NCBI GenBank assembly: GCA_964036045.1
Contig: OZ038379.1
Location: 105,912,025 to 105,976,024, forward strand
Reading direction: 5' to 3'
DNA length: 64,000 bases
Source: Eutreptiella sp. 'Long Island Sound 2002'
Taxonomy: Eukaryota; Euglenozoa; Euglenophyceae; Eutreptiales; Eutreptiaceae
Shown: one piece after another, positions 21,071 to 31,307 of the stretch
Position numbering within the stretch: position 1 is the stretch's first letter
Layout of the letters: every line of letters begins with the position of its first letter
Program-made: the position numbers and the translations under genes
The notes under the pieces: model-generated
The model's database searches: none
What the model saw: only the letters and a program-made list of their open reading frames with translations
What the model was told of the DNA's origin: nothing

Positions 21071-22455
21071 GAAATTGCCGTTCGGGCAGCCGCACCCACA
21101 ATCCTGGCCGGGCCCGCGGCCTTCCGCTTGCCCAAGACGGACGCGACCTCACCCGTCCTGCGGGCCGCGATGCGCAGCCGCCTGATGGAGGAGCCTGCTG
21201 CGGAGGCAGGTGGGGGGTCTGCATCCACATCAATGACTTCCCCCCCCCCGTCCCCCCGCGGCCGGCGCCCGCGTCCTGAGGACCCCTCAACAGCCGTAAG
21301 GGCCGGAGGGGCCCCCGGGTCACGTGCGCCAGCCCGGTCCTCCCTCCCAGCAGTTTCCGCAGCGGCAGGACTCGCGGACTCCCCAGGGCACGATCCACCC
21401 CGACCTCCTGCCGACCCATCCCCGTCACCTCCCCGTTGTGGGGGCTCATCGGCATCAGGGGCACAGAGCTCCAGGAGCTCCTTCGGGAAAACGTCCCGGA
21501 GGGACACGGCGCGCCAAACGAACTCTCCTGCATGGTTATCAGGGGGCCAGGGGAGGACAGCCTCGGTCGTGACGACGAAGTCGTCGGGCGCGTCGGCGTA
21601 GTGGACTGCCACCGTCTCCGAAAGCCACCGCCCCCACCAAGCCAGCCACTTGATGGGCAGCCCCAACCATCGCAGGGCCGCGGAGCCCCCTCGCCTCCAT
21701 GCGTGCCACCTGGCGTGGGGGTTGTCGCTGCCCCCCAACGCGGCAGCCATGACCGACTGCATGAAAGCTGGTCCCTGCGGACAGAATTGCGCTCCGACGA
21801 CAGCAGACGTGGCCCCCGTGGCATCGAGCCAGCCCAGCCACTCTTGGGCATACTTCCCGAGTCGCCTGCGCACGATGCGCGGCGCCACCTTGACCGTGCG
21901 GAACGCCAATCCCCGACACCGGGATCCCCCCCGACGGAGGGGCGCGGCCTCACCCACCCGCAGAAGGCAGGTGAATGCCAGGACTGCCATCCCATAGACG
22001 GTCCACTGCGGTCGCTCCGTGCAAGCCAGCGCGAAGTTGCGGAGGTCGTCCAAACCCGCGTAGGGCCGCAGGGCCGGCTCCGTGGGCGCCCACTTGGCAC
22101 AGCGCCAGACCCGGCGACTGACGAACGCGGGCAGCCATCCCATGTCCTCCAGCGCCCGGAACGCCGACACTGCGACCTTGAGGGAGCTTCCCGAGTACCC
22201 CAGTCCCCATAACTGGAAAATGTAGCGGCACGCCGCTCGTTCAAGCTCGGATGTGGGCGTGTAGCCCACCCAGAGGGCCATCTTGCGGAAGTGGGTACAA
22301 TACGTACCCATGGTGCTTTTTGCCCAGGAGGATGCCTGCAGGGCGTCCACGGAGGTGATCTCATCCTCCTTCCATATCCGTCTCCACGCTGCCCACACCA
22401 GGCGCCAGACCACGTCCTCGCCATCCCGGAAGTCCGACGGTCCGAGAACCACCAA
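21019..22455 (-). CDS. DIRS copy 1 tyrosine recombinase
   Basis: 478 residues. Phage-integrase-like layout: helical SAM-like N-terminus (SSWAKSTMGTYCTHF), then catalytic LLRVGEAAPL (first Arg), HARWHAWRRGG (H-x-x-R) and a Tyr near VAVHYADAPDD. It would integrate the circular cDNA by recombination, replacing the integrase of LTR elements. The last about 130 residues are Asp/Ser/Pro-rich and basic. No ATG near the N-terminus: the frame equals the gag frame and follows gag's TGA directly, so expression by readthrough or reinitiation is possible (inference). Position upstream of RT differs from DIRS-1, where the recombinase ORF follows. Confidence 0.85.
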   Translation of the reverse strand: MVVLGPSDFRDGEDVVWRLVWAAWRRIWKEDEITSVDALQASSWAKSTMGTYCTHFRKMALWVGYTPTSELERAACRYIFQLWGLGYSGSSLKVAVSAFRALEDMGWLPAFVSRRVWRCAKWAPTEPALRPYAGLDDLRNFALACTERPQWTVYGMAVLAFTCLLRVGEAAPLRRGGSRCRGLAFRTVKVAPRIVRRRLGKYAQEWLGWLDATGATSAVVGAQFCPQGPAFMQSVMAAALGGSDNPHARWHAWRRGGSAALRWLGLPIKWLAWWGRWLSETVAVHYADAPDDFVVTTEAVLPWPPDNHAGEFVWRAVSLRDVFPKELLELCAPDADEPPQRGGDGDGSAGGRGGSCPGESASPAAAETAGREDRAGARDPGAPPALTAVEGSSGRGRRPRGDGGGEVIDVDADPPPASAAGSSIRRLRIAARRTGEVASVLGKRKAAGPARIVGAAARTAISRRVGAGSVGAGAPSDR

Positions 22456-22503
22456 GGCCCCCCGGGGCTCGGGAGGGATGGGCCGGATGGGGCAGCTTCC
22501 CCA

Positions 22504-23553
22504 TCAGTCAAAGCCGGGGCACTCGTGAAACCAATGCCGTTTCACTCCCCTCCCAGCGTTCTTGCATGCCCGACACGCTGTCACCGGGGCATTGGTGACG
22601 TCCATCGGCTCGGCGCCCGGCTTGGCGGTGTACAGGCGGCGGCCCCCCTCAACGCGGAACTTACCCTTCATGGCTTGCAGCCGCCGCCCCACCACCTCCT
22701 CCTCCGCCGCTCCCGTACAACCAGCGGACAGCACAGGCACATCGGACGCGTCCTCGGCCGCGTCCGACCCCTCGCCGACCGGTCCGGGGTCCAAGCCCTT
22801 CTTGCCCCTGTACGCCGACAGGCTAGTCACCGTGAACGTCCAGACCGCCTGGACAAAACTCCGAAGGCGCGTAAGTTCGTCATCATCCATGGACTCCAGC
22901 TGCCACACTTCCGTGTCCGCGGAGTCCGCGTCCACCACCGGCGCCAGCTCGTCCAGGATGGCGTCCGTGAACTTTTCCTTGTCCTTGTACTTGGAGACGT
23001 ATTCGTGTTGGGGCACCTCCCTGCGCCACAACAAGGTGGACAGCGCGAGAAGGCTGGCGAAGATCCACTGGGGCTTAGAATCCAACTCCCTCACCTTCAC
23101 GATTTCCGCTTTACACAGCGGCGGGACCTTCGCCATTTTCCTCTTGGACTCCGCCTCGGCCTTGGCACTGACCGCCTCCAACTGCTTGCGCAGGCCCTCC
23201 ATCACAAGGGCCTGTCCCTGAACCAACTGCTTGAGCTCCTGAAGCTCTGGCGACACCGTCTGCGGCTGTTGGGGTGGTACCTCCACCTTGACAAAGCCCA
23301 GCGACGCCACATCCAGGTCGCACTGGGCCATGACGCAATACGAGGCGATCATCTTCACCAGCCCCACCTCCCCCAACTCGACTCCGTACTTGGCGACGAA
23401 ACTAGCCTCCCACTCTGGCCTGCGTTCCAGCAGCACCGACAGCTTCATCTCCACCTGCGAGGCAGCCCTGGCTATCTCTAGCATGGGAACGCTATCAATG
23501 AACTGGGAACAAATTGTTCCCTTCGCGAAGACGGCAAAATCGTCAACTGACAT
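22504..23553 (-). CDS. DIRS copy 1 Gag-like protein
   Basis: Start ATG at 23553 (MSVDDFAVFAKG), the same position as in the older copy (53,198). About 349 residues: an N-terminal helical part (SVPMLEIARAASQVEMKL), a coiled-coil-like stretch (MEGLRKQLEAVSAKAEAESK), an acidic middle, and a C-terminal zinc knuckle-like CRACKNAGRGVKRHWFHEC (C-x2-C-x9-H-x3-C type spacing). It would package the genomic RNA. Ends in TGA at 22504-22506 in the frame of the recombinase. The zinc block is conserved in the older copy at 32,496-32,600. Confidence 0.85.
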   Translation of the reverse strand: MSVDDFAVFAKGTICSQFIDSVPMLEIARAASQVEMKLSVLLERRPEWEASFVAKYGVELGEVGLVKMIASYCVMAQCDLDVASLGFVKVEVPPQQPQTVSPELQELKQLVQGQALVMEGLRKQLEAVSAKAEAESKRKMAKVPPLCKAEIVKVRELDSKPQWIFASLLALSTLLWRREVPQHEYVSKYKDKEKFTDAILDELAPVVDADSADTEVWQLESMDDDELTRLRSFVQAVWTFTVTSLSAYRGKKGLDPGPVGEGSDAAEDASDVPVLSAGCTGAAEEEVVGRRLQAMKGKFRVEGGRRLYTAKPGAEPMDVTNAPVTACRACKNAGRGVKRHWFHECPGFD

Positions 23554-23615
23554 ATTCACAGACCGGGTCGTTCCAAAGTGTCACGGAGCAGGCTCTACGT
23601 GTGACCACCTATGGT

Positions 23616-23730
23616 CTGCTGGCAACAAGCAAAAATGCTCTACAAGTACAGAGGCTCACTGCACACACGCATGCACACACACACACCACCCGACGAGCAA
23701 AACCAAAGCTCAGGCACGGCTGAGCTAAGA
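23616..23730 (-). repeat. DIRS copy 1 split repeat B2 (terminal)
   Basis: 115 bp, identical to B1. Its outer end (23730) directly joins sequence that continues the LHCII-linked reading frame. Confidence 0.93.
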
Positions 23731-24106
23731 ATGTAGGTGGAGGTCGTTAGCGGGGCTGGGGCTGGGGAGTAGTTGCTGAGGGTGAACCCGTACGCGTACT
23801 CACTGGAGTCCATCCCTGCCCCGTACACTCCGTTATATTGGGGCGGCGTTCTCGGTGACTCGGTAGTGGCGTAGAAGACAGTGTCCGCGAATGCCCAGTA
23901 CTCGTTGATGAGCGTGTCGATGTGGCCGAGGGCGGTAACGGTGGCGTTCGCGGTCCCGCTGAAGTAGTGGCCGTCGATTGTCGAGACCAAGTCCGTACAG
24001 GTGGGGAACATGGTGTCCAGATGGTCCCCGGTGGTTGGCGGAAGAGACATCAAAATAAAGGGCCTACCCGGGCCCACCCGGACGCGATGCCGGGGTTTGA
24101 TGGCAC
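23731..24106 (-). pseudogene. 5' part of the SL-headed LHCII-linked retrocopy
   Basis: Open frame from ATG at 24050 (MSLPPTTGDHLD) to the DIRS insertion. Codon 107 is completed across the element (bases 23732, 23731, then 17355), giving STYI-AEFAPPLADKFTAYG and then the first LHCII WYG. Continuity of frame over a 6.4-kb insertion supports one precursor whose leader region is here. Against this, the 107 residues show no clear signal peptide or the two hydrophobic segments usual for euglenid plastid presequences, so it may be a decayed or atypical leader. Confidence 0.5.
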
Positions 24107-24132
24107 GGAAAAAAAATAGACACTCCGAAAGG
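24107..24132 (-). other. Euglenid-type spliced leader, genomic copy 1
   Basis: On the minus strand reads CTTTCGGAGTGTCTA followed by eight T and CC. This matches the known Euglena leader (CTTTCTGAGTGTCTA then T8 CG) with few differences. It lies 57 bp before the ATG of the downstream frame, as in an mRNA. No donor GT and SL-RNA gene context follow, so it is a retro-copied leader rather than an SL RNA gene. Confidence 0.85.
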
Positions 24133-25770
24133 AGCAACGAACAAAACTGCGGGGTGGGGCACGGCCGCTTTGGGGCGGGAGCTAGTGGGAGCAGTGAGGA
24201 ACGGCGGTGCCTGCTATCGTGGGTCAGCGTCACCTGATCACTGGCTGGAGGGGGCGCTAGCGGACGAGGCAAAGGTCGTTGGGGCGGCTTGGGGATACGC
24301 GGTTGTTTCGGGGTAGCACAGAGGATTTCAAGCACCACTGCTGCATGTTGCTCGTCTCTGCTAAGGAAATGCGAACGGCTAATTCGCATTTCCTCCTGCC
24401 ACACCCGCAAGGGGTTTTTCTTGGGTTGCTGAACTGCAAACCGATACATCGCTCGGCGGTTTAGCACCCCGTCTACAAAATACTGAACCCCACCCTCGTG
24501 ATTGTCCCGGATGAGCTGCAGTGTTTTGTCATTGTAGGGCCCGTGAACAGTGGGCTTGGAGGGGGTGGGGCGGGGGTGTTTGGGTACGTACTTGGGGGGT
24601 TGTGGGGGGCATGGCGGTGGCACGGCAGTGAACATCAAGGCCTCCTCCACAGCTTCGAGGGCTACCTAGTATGGAGTTGAGGAAACGTGGTGTCTAGGCG
24701 GAGGACTTGCTGTCGTCGGAGAGGTTGTTGGTGCCCGGCTGGATGAAGGGGGAGAGGGGGGCGGTGTCGGCAATAGAGGTTGGGGCGAGGCCACTTCGCT
24801 GAGACATCTCTCAGCATCAAAGTCCCACGGCGGTGATGGCAGTTGGTCTCCAAACCGCAGGACCACCGGCAGATCCCCCTAGCCGCACTCCTCGTCCCGG
24901 AAGGAAGGGCTGGAGGGGGCTGAAGAGGCCAGACTAAGGGGGCTAGACAACATGGCGAGCTGAAAAGAGAGGGTCACGGGTGCCAGACGCCTACTTGGTA
25001 GGCAGGCGGTGTGGGGGTGGGGGAGCACACGTGGGTGGGCAGGGGGCGACCCCGACTACTAGTACTGGAAACTGAAATAGTAGACCGAGCCGGCGACGGT
25101 TCCCTTTGGCTGGCAGAGGCTTGGGAAAGATTCCTACTTCCCCCGGATGGCGCGGCAAAGGAGTGGCACGCCTTCAGGTCAGTGCGTTCGCCCCCCCCTG
25201 AGGCATACATAGCGGACGACCCCTTTGAGGAGGAGGACTTTGAGGACGAGCAGTCAGCCGGCACGAAATAATGATCCTGTGCCTCTGCCCGCCTCAGGTG
25301 CCTTCGACCTTGGTCAGATCCCCTCTGAAGGGCTGTCGAGGCCTCAAAATTATCCTCCTCAACCCGCCGCTTGGGCGGCGCAGGGACAGCCCCCCCCATC
25401 CCCCCTGTCCCGTGTGTTAGCCTGCAGGGTATCGCGGGGCGCAGTGCGCATTTTTTTGCGTTTCTGCTTCCTTTCCGGCTGCGTCCACCAAGATTTTCTC
25501 TTATTGTCCCAAAAGGACCACTCCCCCTCCCCCAGGACAATCAGCTCCTCCACGCCCCAGTTGCATTGCGCGGCGCGCTCTTCAGGCAGATGGTGGTCTG
25601 CGTGATGCTGCGCACAATAGCAGCGCATGTTGTGCCGCCATTGCTAGCCGCACCCCCCGACGGGGCATTCAACAGGCAGTGCCTGCACACCTTGCTGGCG
25701 TGCTACCCGCATGCTGAACTCTACAGCGGCTGCACCAGCTGCGGCACATGTAGATGCGAGCCGGACAGCC
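24133..25770 (-). pseudogene. Unrecognised Pro/Ser-rich coding remnants
   Basis: Several minus-strand frames look coding but do not join cleanly. 24133-24650: Pro-rich start, then YFVDGVLNRRAMYRF and VWQEEMRISRSHFL. 24974-25540: Ser-rich. 25359-25770: a Cys/His-rich block (CPVGGCG, TAG, QWRHNMRCYCAQHHADHH) followed by EGEWSFWDNKRKSWW and a Lys/Arg patch, resembling a zinc finger next to a basic tail. A mobile-element protein is plausible but I cannot name a family. The 24,133 end is cut by the spliced-leader insertion. Confidence 0.35.
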
Positions 25771-25904
25771 CCTAGGAGCTGCGCATGCTTGTCTAAGCGG
25801 ATGAGCATGCTCCGTAGAGGAGTATCTGAGCTGACACTACCCTACAAGAACTCCGGCACGAGTTTGCCGTACCGCACCCAGTCACTATGCTGGGTACCCG
25901 AGTA

Positions 25905-26345
25905 GTGGATGCCAAATGCCTTGCTACCGAAGTGGGGGAATCCGTATCCCCTAGTCAAAGAGCCACACCAAAGCGCAGAAGTCCGTATCCCCAAGTCAAG
26001 GGGCCACACCAAAGTGTGGGAGACCATATCTACAACTCAAGGCGCCACACTGAAGCGTGCGAGTCCGTATGCCAAACTCAAGAGGCCACATGGAAGTGTG
26101 GGAGTCCCTAATCCCAACCCAAGGGGCCAAACGGAAGTGGAGGAGTCCGTATCCCCAACTGAAGGGGCCGCACAAAAGCGTGGCAGTCCGTATCCCCAAG
26201 TCAAAAAGCCACACAAAAGTGCGCAACTCCATATCCCCAACGCAAGGGCCCACACCGAAGCGTGGGAGTCTGTATTCCCAACTCAAGGCACCATGTAAAA
26301 GCGTGGTAGTCCGTATCCCCACCTCAAGGGGCCATGAAAAAGCGT
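25905..26345 (+). repeat. 41-bp hairpin satellite, short array
   Basis: About ten degenerate units of the 41-bp repeat (core AACTCAAGGGGCCACAC ... GTGGGAGTCCGTATCCCC). Same family as the large array at 53.5 kb. Apparent ORFs on both strands here are repeat translations. Confidence 0.9.
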
Positions 26346-28680
26346 GAGAGTCTGTATCCAAAGGGGGGGGGGCGAGAAAAAATTCACCCGGGCACGCCAA
26401 ATTTCAACCCAGTAGGGGGGGGAACAAGTGTCGTGGGTAAAAAAAACACCCCAAGTTGAAAAACTTCCCGGTTGGGTGGGGTGTTTTGGGGACCGCTTTT
26501 GGGGTTGAAAAAGCGCATGTGAGTGGAAGGTAAATCGCCCCAGAGTAATAGCGGCATTGGAGCTCCTAGTGGACGGTTTATTAAACAGGGTACCTCTCGC
26601 TAAGCTTGGAAGCTTAGAGCTGCCACTGCAGTTATGCCGCAATCCAAAATTCCCTCGTTTCGGCAGTACACACACTCTCTCTTTTTCATGGCGTAGTGCC
26701 CAAATAGGGGCCCCAAGGGGTGCCGTCCACACTTGTGCGTCTTGCTCATACGTTGTTCGTCCGTTCCGAAGTGGGCTTAGGCTGTCTGGGTAGACACGCC
26801 GTTAATGGGAAGGTCATGCACTGATTCTGATTCCACATCTGCAAAATAATTGCCCAAATGTTGCTTGGTTGTGCTGATTCGTGCTTTGCTTGAGTGTGAC
26901 CGGGCTATGGGGTTGTACCCATGGCCCGTGGCAGCTGCTGGACAGTGCGACAGTGCGAGCCTTGCCGTTGCACCCCCTCCTCCGCGCTTTTGTTGCAAAT
27001 ACCATAAAATCTTCCACTTCCTCACGATGGCTGGTATGCGTGCATCTCCCCCCTCCTTGCCTCCCATTAGCGTTGCCGCAGGGTGGCGCAACCGCGACAG
27101 CCCGACAAAGAAGTGGCAGTGCCCCTGTGGCAAGGTCCTGCCCATAGTACAGACCCCACAGATACGAAATGCCAAGCTTTTGCTTGGCCCTTTAGGTGGG
27201 CATACGGACTCCCACGCTTTTGCGTTGCCCCTTGAATTGGGGATGCACGTCTGGTATAGGGCACGCATTGAGCAGCTGTTTGCTCGGTTGTGGCATCTAG
27301 CGGCCCCAGTGAGTTGCACCAATCAGTCCGTATTTTGTTGCATGTTACGCAATTTTGCATTCGGAGGCAAGTCCGTCACCCCCCCCTATGGACCATGGGA
27401 GAATCTCCTGCCTCTAGTTTGGACCAACCAAAGCAACTCAGCCGCCACGCAAGATGAGGCAGAGGATGAGGCGGAAGTGTGTGTGTTGTGTTGTTAGAAG
27501 CACTCCACCGTCACAGTTTGTGATGAGTGAAATGAGCACTATTGTGCTGAATGTATTGACACCCACACTTGTGGGAGCAATGTTGTTTGTTAAGCACAAT
27601 AGAAATGATAGTTGGAGTGGTTGAATTCACAGCTCTTGCTTTGTTATGCAACGTGCTTCGTAGGGAAGGTGTGTAGTGCAATGTGGTCTACTTGGGGGGC
27701 TTATCCATGAGAGGGTGAATCCGGGGCTGAAGTCGGGATAGTTGATAGAAAAGTAGGGCGCCGGTTGCGCCGTGCAAAGATTCCCCCAAAGTCACCGTAT
27801 TTTCCTGAGGATCGGAGTCCCGGTTCCTCGAAGCCATCCGTGTGTTTGTGATGAGCATTCGCAGTGCTATGCATACCCGCAACGCTGGCTTGCCGCAGCA
27901 TCAAGAGATCGGGCCGGCCCTGGATGACTTGGACCTTGTGTTTTGCTTGGCGGTACATGATACCCCTGCATGTGTCCTGCATCCCACACCATGGGAGTTT
28001 CATTTTCCACGACTCTTTGCTGCAAGAGCACCGTGGTACGACTCTATATGTGTCGCGTTGTTAGATGCTTTGATGCAGACATCATCAAGTTTGTGTGGGA
28101 TCTAGCATATGACATGATATCTGAACTAGTCATTGGTGCTTCATCTTCACTACTATCCTACCCGATGCTCGATATGGAGGTGATACATTTTTGGGTGCTC
28201 TATACAGGGCTTCTGTCCATTGTTGGTCCCTTTAGATTACATGGCAAACATCAACAAGGATGTCAATTGTCACACTTGGCACCTTGTACTGTTTACTGCC
28301 ATTGAGCTACCTTGTGCTGAAACATTCTCTCTTTGATCTATGATCATAATCAACCAATGCCTTCAAAAAACAAATTGAAGCAACTATTGCGCAGGCACAT
28401 TGTTGCAACCATTCCAACAAAGGTATAGCAAGAATCCCCCACCAATTGATCCAACAACGCCATTAGGGACCTGTTAGCACAAGTAGGAGGCGAGTAGGCT
28501 TTTGACCCTCACTTGCTTGCCAGCTGGATGGTTCACACATTCGTCAGCCTAAAAAAAGAGAGAACAAACACTGGCTCCTAAAAGTTCTCCGGTTTGTAAT
28601 GGTGTGTGTCTCATTGAAATGCCATATCGCAAAATAAATTGGGCATACAAACGCAAAAGCAGGCAATGACTAAACAAATC
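26346..28680. other. No gene recognised
   Basis: Short frames only, none with recognisable motifs. Holds G-runs near 26,365 and 26,415, a small inverted fragment of the 41-bp satellite (27,165-27,260), and AT-richer sequence from about 27,500 to 28,650 unlike the GC-rich elements on either side. Confidence 0.6.
27165..27260 (-). repeat. Inverted fragment of the 41-bp satellite
   Basis: About two units in reverse orientation (GGCATACGGACTCCCACGCTTTTGCGTTG and CCCTTGAATTGGGGATG region), isolated between the two direct arrays. Confidence 0.75.
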
Positions 28681-28814
28681 TAACAATTTAGCACAAACGA
28701 AAGCACACAAGCACGGTCACCGAAGCAGGTCAAACAAACTCGACAGTATGCCGCCCCAGAGGGGTCTAGGTCATGCCAAAAATTGCAGCAAAACATACCA
28801 ACACAGCTTGTCCC

Positions 28815-29239
28815 TTACGGATAAAACAGGTGGGCCACGCCCACCACCGGCCGCAGGGAGCCTTGCACCAATACATATGGCAGCTGCCTGCGTTCATGCA
28901 GGCAATGCCTACTCAACGTGAAGAAGACGGTGCCCAGCGGGTACGCCACTCGCCACTTGTGCGAGCACATGTGGTGCTGGCCGGGTGGCTTGACGTTGGG
29001 GGTGCCCTTGGGGCAGAACGCAAGCGTCCCGTGCACGCGCCGCGCAATGTCCAACGCGGCGTCCCGCAGCACCGCCGGCTGTGCCCAGCAGCACCCGGCG
29101 CACCGGCCGGCGGGCCACCAGCCCGCGGAGGGCCCTGCGCAGACGCTCCCTGCCCTGCAGCCGCCTCACGGCAGTCGCCTCCTGGGCTGGCCTGTGCCGG
29201 CGTCGCCCTCAGTGGCGCTTCTTGCCCTTTTTCCAAGTC
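28815..29239 (-). pseudogene. DIRS copy 2 ORF4
   Basis: Basic N-terminus (MTWKKGKKRH, then a TGA, then RRLQGRERLRRAL) with VRRVLLG, followed after a frameshift by LDIARRVHGTLAF, VKPPGQHHMCSHKW and LPYVLVQGSLRPVV. These blocks align with copy 1 ORF4 in order. Ends TAA at 28815-28817. Confidence 0.65.
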
Positions 29240-29356
29240 ATAACGCGAGTACAAAATACTGGGCGCAGTAGCAGCAAAAGCAAACACACACCACACACAC
29301 GGCTGGCTCAAGCGCATAGGAAGCCGCACACTACGTCATCGCCCCCACCGACTCCT

Positions 29357-31300
29357 CTAGCCTATACTGCAAGAAGACCTCATGGAAGTCCTCCCCCCCC
29401 CCGCATATGACCGGATTCCCGAACGCCATGCCTGCGGAAGCACAAAGGGCCCCACGGGGACGTCCATGGTCCACAGAAAAACCGTCTTCCGGTCCGGAAA
29501 AGCCCACAGATCGCCTACTCTACGCGTTGCAGCCTCGCGCGCCACGTCCCGATCCCCTGCAAACTGGTCATGCAGCCTGATGATGGGGTCCGCCGGATTC
29601 ACTGCACCACGCACCCGGTGAATGTACACGGTAAAACCTAGGTAGGACGCCCACAGGTACCTGAAACACTTAAATAGGCGCTGCTAGTACACACACCCCA
29701 CACTTGCTTTGCACCGCAAAAATTTCACCAGTGCCGCAGCATTATCACCAAAAGGGGGTGCTTCGCGGATGCCTGCATTAAGAATGAATTCTAAACCCGA
29801 AAAGACCGCATGCGCCTCCACGCACTGCTGGTTGGGCGGCTGCCCAGGGGGCACCGCGGATGGCGAACTAAAGTCCATCGAAAAAAGCCCCAACATGTAC
29901 ACCCCCGCGTCGAGCGCCCCACAACATACACAAACCGTAGCTTTCTCCGCACCTCTTTTGGCAGGAGGACCACTGACCAACCCGGCAAATCCAGGACACA
30001 CACCACGCACATAGAGCGCAACAATTTAACCGGGGTGAACGGCAGTCGGGGGGGGGGGGGGCACAACACATGGGCCTAGACCCCCGACAAGTGAGTACTA
30101 TGCCCAAAACGAGGTCTACAGATCCACTGCGCGCGCCCTTGAAATTGCTGCAAGCGCCGCACACTACGGACACCGACGGACGATCTCAACCAGTGGGCCA
30201 CCAGGGCTTCCCACGTATGGCCCGCCGGCTGCCTCCGCTTAAGTCCACGTCTTTTCCCAACCACACCAAGCGCGTAACCGGCTCCAGGTGCTCTTTGGGC
30301 TGATAACTCCACCAGCCCCAGCACCTCCGAAACCGGCCGGAGACTCCGGGCTCTACCATAGAAAAGGCAGGAGAAAAAAGGATGACCCCTGTTGTGCCAC
30401 CCGCGCCAAAAGGGCAAGGACCTCCACAGACAGCAGCAAAAACTTCTCAGTTTTCTCAGGCATCTGCCTATTTATTGGAACCAAATTTGCAATTAGGCTA
30501 CACATATTAAGCGTTTTTGCGAAGGCAAATACTCCCCCGTTCGGACCCGGGCATCCCGGCGGAAGGCGGAACAACAGGTTCTGGCAACGCAAAGCATGCA
30601 AGGTGACTACCGCCTCGTCTGACGGGGGCCCAACACCTGAGAAGTGGCGGCTGGCAACCGACGCAAAGGATTCTGGCACATAGCGCTCCCAAATATCAGC
30701 CGTGATAGGGATGTGCCCAACCACCCCCAGATCCCTACTGAAGCCTTCGTCTCGTACGCGTTGCATCAGCAACTTGAGCAACGTAGAATTGTGTAGCAGG
30801 GACTCCCAGACTCCGGAGTCCAGGGAGGATAGCGCCGTTGCAATCAAGGTCAAGAAATCCGGCTGCCGCAGGTCCCTAGCCACCTCCACTCCCCTATCAA
30901 AAAATTGGAGTAAGCGCCGCTCAAACAAGCCTGGCGGGGCCCCCGGCAAGCATGCGGACAAGTCACGCAACCACGCATCCCACTCACCGCACTGCAGCCG
31001 CTCCCCAGCCCAGCGTCCCGCTGCCGCACCCACAGGCCTGGCCAGTCCTGCTGCCTTCCTCTTTCCCAAGACCGACGCGACCGCACCCGTCCGGTGTGCC
31101 GCGATCCGGAGCCGACGGATAGAGGAGGTGCCTGCCGACAGGGGGGCAGGGGGGGGGGGGGGCTCAGCATCGACGTTGATGACGTCCTCTCTCTCCCAAC
31201 GTCCGCCAGCACGCTCGGACCCCGGTCGCCCCTGCACGGCCGCAAACGCCAGAGGGACATCCAGGACCCTCGCGTCCCCGCTTCTGTCGGGACTCTCTCC
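29357..31300 (-). pseudogene. DIRS copy 2 RT-RNase H
   Basis: Frames 29357-29629, 29684-30010, 30076-30417 and 30353-31300 match copy 1: GEWDAWLRDLSACLPGAP, NGGVFAFAKTLNMCSLIAN, QFQGRAQWICRP, FGDNAAALVKFLRCKASVG and NPADPIIRL. The RT palm with the YLDD motif is missing (deletion around 30,350). A TAG at 29684-29686 stands where copy 1 has CAG (Gln), and a TAG near 30,073 where copy 1 has TGG (Trp). Confidence 0.8.
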
Positions 31301-31307
31301 ACTTCTC

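Larger units (their letters stand above)
17356..23730 (-). mobile_element. DIRS/PAT-like retrotransposon, intact (copy 1)
   Basis: A 6,375-bp tyrosine-recombinase retrotransposon. Gene order on the minus strand is gag, tyrosine recombinase, RT-RNase H, then a small basic ORF. Its ends form split direct repeats: A1 (17356-17447), B1 (17513-17627) abutting A2 (17628-17719), and B2 at the far end (23616-23730). A1=A2 (92 bp) and B1=B2 (115 bp) appear identical, so the insertion is recent. No target duplication is expected for the family and none is seen. It sits inside the LHCII retrocopy, whose reading frame rejoins exactly if the element is removed. Confidence 0.93.

Noticed and set aside
21071-22511. 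N-terminal 480 residues of the 1,159-codon frame as part of the RT protein
   Set aside because: This part overlaps the well-supported recombinase in another frame and is Arg/Pro/Ser-rich shadow sequence without RT similarity.
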